DNA of 64,000 nt from Patagioenas fasciata (taxonomy: Eukaryota; Chordata; Aves; Columbiformes; Columbidae): contig NC_092520.1 of assembly GCF_037038585.1 (NCBI RefSeq), positions 1,703,001 to 1,767,000 on the forward strand. The letters are read 5' to 3'. The notes beneath the pieces are model-generated. The model searched no databases. It saw nothing but the letters and a program-made list of their open reading frames with translations, and was not told where the DNA came from. A program made the translations under genes and the position numbers. Positions 39,731-64,000 of this stretch are shown piece after piece (position 1 is the stretch's first letter; every line of letters begins with the position of its first letter).

Positions 39731-39849
39731 TGGTGAAGCCAGGTCCCACTGCTGGGGCGGGCTGGGAGCAATGGGGTGACAGTCCCCGGTGTCCCCAGGG
39801 CTCCTGGTGGCACCTGGGGCTTGGGGACCCTTGTGCTGGGTGCCCTGTC

Positions 39850-41195
39850 CTGCACGGGGCGTGTGTGCACATGTGTGTGTGTGTGCACATGTGTTGTGTG
39901 CATGTGCACATGGGAGGGTGTGTGTGCATGCGTGTGTGTGCATATGTGTGTGTGTGCGTGTGCACATGGGGGTGTGTGCGTGTGTGTGTGCATGCGTGTG
40001 TGCATATGTGTGTATGTGCGTGTGCACATGGGGGTGTGTGCATGTGTGTGTATGCACATGCGTGCATGTGCACATGGGGGGGTGAGCATGTGTACGTGCA
40101 CGTGTTTGCATGTGTGCACGTGTTGTGTGCATGTGCACATGGGGGGGTGTGTGCATGAGTGCGTGTGCATGGATGCATGTGTGTGTGCACATGTGTTGTG
40201 TGCATGTGCACATGGGGGGGTGTGTGCATGAGTGTGTGTGCAGGGATGCATGTGTGTGTGCACGTGTTGTGTGCATATGCACATGGGAGGGTGTGAGTGC
40301 ATGCGTGTGTGTGCACGTATGCATGTGTGTGTGCATATGTGTGTATGTGCGTGTGCACATGGGGCGGTATGCATGTGTGTGTGCACGTGTGTGTATGCAC
40401 ATGTATGCATGTGCACATATGGGGTGAGCATGTGTACGTGCACGTGTTTGCATGTGTGCCCGTGTTGTGTGCATGTGCACATGGGTGTGAACATGTGCAC
40501 GTGTGTGTGTGCACATATGCATGTGTGTGTGCACATGTGTTGTGTGCATGTGCACATGGGGGGGGTGTGCGCATGCGTGTGTGTGCACATGTGTTGTGTG
40601 CAGGTGCACATGGGGGGTGTGTGCATGTGTGTGCACATGTATGTATGTGTGCACATACATGCATGCGTGTGCACAGGTGTGTGTGTGCGTGTGTACATGC
40701 GGGGAGTGTGTGCGTGTGCGTATGTGCACTTGTGTGCGTGTGTGCACACCGGTGGGTGCGTGCACATGGAGGGTGTGTGTGCATGTGTGTGTGTGCACAG
40801 AGGTGTGTGTGCACATGTTGTGTGCACGTGTTGTGTGCACATTACGTGCATGCACCTGTACACGTGTGCACATGGGTGTGAACATGTGCACGTGTGTGTG
40901 TGTGTGCACGTCATGTGTCTGTGCACACGTTGTGTGTGTGTGCACATGGGGGGGTGTGTATGCATGCGCGTGTGTGCATGGGTGTGTGCACACGCGTGTG
41001 TGTGTGCACACAGGGGGTGTGTGTGCACACGGAAGCTGTGTGTGCACGAGGGTGTGTGTGCACATGATGTGCGCGCACCTGTGCGTGTGTGCACGCGCGC
41101 ACATGGGTGTGCACGCACGCGTGTGCACAGATGTACGTGCGCACGGGGGCGTGTACACACGTGTGAGTGTGTGTGCACACGAGTGCACGTGCCCG
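39850..41195. repeat. TG-rich alternating array upstream of ARRB1
   Basis: 1.3 kb of GTGTGTGCATGTGCACATGG with long purine-pyrimidine alternation (Z-DNA potential), ending at the ARRB1 CpG island. The unit length is ~60-110 bp around CATGTGCACATGGGGGGGTG. Confidence 0.93.
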
Positions 41196-41199
41196 TGTG

Positions 41200-41972
41200 C
41201 CCGCGCGCGTGTCCCCGCCGTCTGTCCCCGCCCCCCACCCTGCAGGTCCCTCTCCGGGCACGCGGGGGCGCCCCTCCCCCTCTCTGTCCCTCCGGGTGTC
41301 CCCGCGCGCGCGCAGCCCGGTCACCCACCCCCCCCCCCCTTCCCCGTTCCGTTTCCCCCCCCGCCCCTGTGGCCCCGCGAGTGCCGCCGCCCCCCGCCCC
41401 GGGGCCGCGCTCGCTCGGGGGCGGGCGGAGGCGGTGGCGGCAGCGGCAGCGCCGCGGGGCTGCGCTCGGCAGCGCCCGGGCCGAGCGGGGCCGAACCGAG
41501 CCGAGAAGAGCCGAACCGAACCGAGCGGGGCCGAACCCAGGCGAACGGGGCCGAGCCGAGCGCGGCCGAACCGAGCGGAGGGGCCGAACCCACCCGAGAG
41601 CGGCCGAACAGAGCCGAGCGTGGCCGAACCGAACCGAGCGGGGCGCTGAGCGGAGCCGAGAAGAGCCGAACCGAACCGAGCGGGGCCGAACCCAGGCGAA
41701 CGGGGCCGAGCTCAGCGAGCGGGGAGGGTCGAGAGGGGCCGAGCAGAGCCGAGCGTGGCCGAACCGAACCGAGCGGGGGGCTGCGCGGAGCCGAACCGAA
41801 CCGAGAACAGCCGAGCGCGGCCGAGCGCAGCCGATCTGAGCCGAGCTCGTACCGGGCCGTACCGGGCCCAGCGCCCTCCCCGCCGCCGCCTCTTCCCCCT
41901 CCACCATCCAGCCAGTAATTTTCCAAGCCCCGCTCGGCGCTTCCCGGCGGAGCTGCCCGGATCGGCGGGGCC
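41200..41972 (+). promoter_or_regulatory. ARRB1: ARRB1 CpG-island promoter and 5' UTR
   Basis: Dense in CpG with no TATA box. A GC box (GGGGGCGGGCGG) lies at about 41417-41428. From about 41,475 to 41,860 it consists of imperfect CCGAACCGAGCGGGG-type repeats, including a ~155-bp tandem duplication (GCCGAGAAGAG at about 41,500 and again at 41,655). The start-codon context GGGGCCATGG is strong. The transcription start cannot be fixed from sequence alone. Confidence 0.75.
41475..41862. repeat. CCGAACCGAGCGGGG repeats in the ARRB1 5' region
   Basis: Imperfect 5-15 bp repeats (GAGCCGAACCGAACC) with a ~155-bp tandem duplication. CpG-rich and probably within or beside the transcribed 5' UTR. Confidence 0.9.
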
Positions 41973-61383
<19,411 letters not shown>

Positions 61384-62595
61384 ACCAGCGTGTGTGTGTC
61401 CCCCCCCCATGCCCAGGAACGTCCGTCGCGTTCGGCTTCTTGGTTTTTTTTGTATAATTATTGATTTTTTCGGTGTTTTTTTTTTAATTTCTACCTATGG
61501 ATCGCCCGATGGCGCCAGCAATTATAACCATCCAGCTGTGCCGTGTCGTCACTTCTCATCCAGATGTTTCCCCCTCCCCGTTGCGGGGGGCGCTGGAGGT
61601 TTTGGGTGGGGGGGCGCAGCACCCTTCACCTTGTCCCCCCGCAACCTCCCCATCCATCCCCCCCTTTCCTATGAGCCGCGTCTTTTATATCAGTCCAGGG
61701 AGGGCACCAGTTTGCTACTGGGGGAAGGGGGTTGCAGGAGAATTTTGGGGGGGGTGTTTTCTAAGCAAGCCAGCTCATGGGAAAGGGCACAACCCCTTTG
61801 TCCCCCCCTTTCTGGCCCTTTGCTGCATGTGTCCCCTTCCCCGGGATGCACGAGCCTGGCTTAACCCTTAGACCCCGCCTAAGACCTGAGCCTGGCTTAT
61901 CCCCATCAAAACTCAACCTGCGGTTTGGAGCTGGGAAGACAGGTGGGTGTCCCCACTCCCTGGGTCTTTCCCCCCGCCCCCCCAAAATCCTCCTTAAACC
62001 CCTCAAATTTAGGGGTTTATTCGGTTTCTACACCCCCGGAGGAACCGGATTTGCAGCCGGGTGACACCAGGAGACACGGAGGTGACCACGTGGGGACGGG
62101 GGCTCCGTGTCACCTCCCGCACGGTGCCAGCACCTGGGGGGACTCCAAAAACACCTCTTGCCCCCACCCTGGGATTTTGGGTCCCCTCCATGGATTTTGG
62201 GTCCCCCCCATGGATTTCGGGTCTCCCCCATGGATATTGGGTCCCCCCCCATGGATTTTGGGTCCCCCCATGGATTTCGGGTCCCCCCACGCACCCTCAG
62301 TATTTATTGTGCCGTCGCCGTTGTCACCTCAGAGCACCCCATGGGGACACAGTGACGTGTGTGTGTGTGTCCCCCCGCCTCCCCCGTTATTTTTGGGTAA
62401 AGCTGTTGGGCAGCGTGGTACTTTTTAATTTTAATTTTATTTTTCTTTCCTTTTTTTTTTGGTTTTCTTTCTATTTTTTTGTAAAGTGGTTTCTTTGTAC
62501 TTGGTCACGGGTACCTTGCTCCTTCGGTTTCTCCACCGTTATCTGTGATGTTTCCGTGTTCTGTCAAATAAATTATTCTAGTTTATTAAACTCAG
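61384..62595 (+). other. ARRB1: ARRB1 3' UTR
   Basis: About 1.2 kb from the stop to an AATAAA at 62567-62572 in an AT-rich context, the first good poly(A) signal after the stop. It contains T-rich tracts (61,445-61,490 and 62,425-62,480) and a short tandem array at about 62,165-62,292 (TGGATTTTGGGTCCCCCCCA). The end position is inferred from the signal only. Confidence 0.75.
62567..62572 (+). terminator. ARRB1: ARRB1 poly(A) signal
   Basis: AATAAA followed by a TTATTCTAGTTTATT stretch and an A-rich run; the expected cleavage point is about 62,585-62,600. Confidence 0.8.
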
Positions 62596-63104
62596 AAAAA
62601 AAAGGAAAAAAAATATATATATAGGTATAAAATATATATGGACAATTATTGGTTTTGCTGATGCAAAACGGGGGGGGTTTGTGGCATCTATAGGTCCTTG
62701 GGGGGTACAAAGGGTTGTGACCCCTCATTTCTGTTGCTTTCCACCCCAAAAATCAAACCCAGACTGGCAAGATGAACTTGTTGGAGCATCTCATGGTCAT
62801 GCTGCTCTGGTAAATTGATTTATTAATGATTAATTAAGGCTTCTGGTGGCTGCTGCCTGAGCTGAGCTTGGCGCCGGGACCCCCCCGGTGGTCTCTGGTC
62901 TGTATGTGCTGTGGTTTCCCCCCAAGAAAAACCCTCTTACCTGGCTGTTTGGCCACCAAAGATGCCGTTTGGCTTGTGTCATCCCAATGGGGGGGTGTGT
63001 GCAGCCGGTGAGCTTTGGACTGCTGGACAAAACACACAGATCGATGCTGAAATGGCGCAGGATGTGAAGTAAACCTTGAATGCTGGGGGTGGATTTGGGC
63101 GCCT
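62596..63104. other. Unique sequence downstream of ARRB1
   Basis: Starts AT-rich (TATATATATAGG, AAATATATATGG at 62,613-62,640) and then mixed. No gene recognised. Confidence 0.5.
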
Positions 63105-63245
63105 CAGTTCAGGGATCAAAATGGCGGCACCAGGGGCATCAAAGTCACCTCAGACACAAAATGGCGGCACCAGAGTCACCTCAGACACAAAATGGCGGCC
63201 CCAGGGGCACCTGAATCACCTCAGGGCTCAAAATGGTGGTCAGAG
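63105..63245. repeat. Short CACCTCAGACACAAAATGGCGGC array
   Basis: Four to five ~30-bp units around CAAAATGGCGGC, a YY1-like CCAT/ATGG word, just before a CR1 fragment. Confidence 0.85.
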
Positions 63246-63271
63246 GGGTGGCGGGGTCACCTCACAAGAAA

Positions 63272-63720
63272 GGCCTTGAGGTGCTGGAGCGAGTGGAGAG
63301 AAGGGAACGGAGCTGGTGAGGGGCTGGAGCACAAGGGTGATGGGAGCGGCTGAGGGACCTGGGGGGTTCAGCTGGAGAACAGGAGCTGAGGGGAGACCTT
63401 CTGATCTCTGAACTGCCTGAAAGGAGCTTGGAGCCAGGGGGGTCGGGCTCTGCTCCCCAGGAACAAGCGCCAGGAGCAGATGAAACGGCCTCAAGTTGCG
63501 CCAGGGGAGGTTGAGGTTGGATGTGGGAACAATTTCTTCCCCAAAGGGCTGTGGGGCATTGGAACAGGCTGCCCAGGGCAGTGCTGGAGTCACCATCCCT
63601 GGAGGGTTGGACAGACGGACAGGAGGTTCTCAGGACATGGGGCAGTGCTGGGGATGGGTTAATCGCTGAACTCTATGATCTTGATGTTCTCTCCCAACCA
63701 AAACGGTTCTGTGACTCTGG
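63272..63720 (+). mobile_element. CR1 LINE 3' fragment (~450 bp)
   Basis: The longest CR1 piece here: GTGCTGGAGCGAGTGGAGAG, GGGGAGACCTTCTGATCTCT, GCTGCCCAGGGCAGTGCTGG and the 3' end GGTTCTGTGACTCTGG. Its terminal repeat has drifted from the usual GATTCTATG form. Confidence 0.9.
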
Positions 63721-63950
63721 TATCTTCATTCACAATATATCAAGCCCCACAGTGTCAGCCCTCAGGACACAAACCATCAGCTCCGAGAAGTTCCTCAGCA
63801 GGACACAGAGTGGCCATTGCTCGTTTAACAAATATCTCATTAATCCATCGTGCACACCGGGTACCGTGTGGCTTTGCATTTAATTTCCTAAATCACGCCC
63901 AGGCCCTGCTGTTTGTAACAGGAACCTTGAGCTCTGGGTCCTCAGCACAG
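63721..63950. other. Unique sequence between two CR1 fragments
   Basis: No feature recognised; less GC-rich than the rest of the window. Confidence 0.4.
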
Positions 63951-64000
63951 GACACACATGGACCTGCTGGAGAGGGGCCAGAGGAGCCCCAGGAATGACC
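63951..64000 (+). mobile_element. Second CR1 fragment, cut by the window end
   Basis: ACATGGACCTGCTGGAGAGG followed by GCCAGAGGAGCCCCAGGAATGA matches an internal CR1 segment that lies upstream of the 3' part in the full element. Confidence 0.65.

Overview
This is vertebrate nuclear DNA, almost certainly from a bird. Two split genes are present: the 3' most of PDE2A (cGMP-stimulated phosphodiesterase 2A) and all of ARRB1 (beta-arrestin 1). Both are on the + strand, with short GC-rich exons and GT-AG introns. Several CR1 LINE 3' ends with the typical GATTCTGTG-like tail, very GC-rich spacers and compact introns point to an avian microchromosome or dot chromosome; the chromosome class is inference.

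Layout. 1-14,069 is PDE2A 5' intron or upstream DNA. It is mostly tandem arrays separated by short unique islands, and at 11,222-11,289 it carries a well-conserved mir-139 hairpin, the microRNA that lies inside PDE2A in mammals. 14,070-29,819 holds 29 PDE2A coding exons that join in frame into 902 codons plus a stop (two GAF domains and a complete HD-type phosphodiesterase domain). The first ~48 codons, the start codon and the promoter are not visible. 29,820-41,200 is 3' UTR/intergenic DNA packed with arrays, including a retroviral LTR end with a tRNA-Lys1,2 primer binding site at 36,208-36,225. 41,200-41,972 is the CpG-rich ARRB1 promoter/5' UTR. 41,973-61,383 holds 16 ARRB1 coding exons giving 418 codons, the same length as mammalian beta-arrestin 1A, including the 24-nt microexon that separates isoforms 1A and 1B. 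The ARRB1 3' UTR ends near an AATAAA at 62,567. 62,600-64,000 has a short array and two CR1 pieces.

The two genes act in linked signalling: beta-arrestin 1 desensitises and internalises GPCRs and scaffolds cAMP-degrading enzymes, while PDE2A hydrolyses cAMP and cGMP and is switched on by cGMP at GAF-B. Their closeness here (about 12 kb) is not evidence of co-regulation.

The striking property of the window is its repeats. By my boundaries roughly 60% is tandem repeat, in about 40 distinct arrays with units from 4 to ~70 bp, filling nearly every intron longer than ~400 bp and sparing the exons. Because the arrays are GC-rich and often have few stops, they create many long but spurious open frames on both strands. 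Real coding was accepted only where short segments with splice sites join in frame into a recognised protein.
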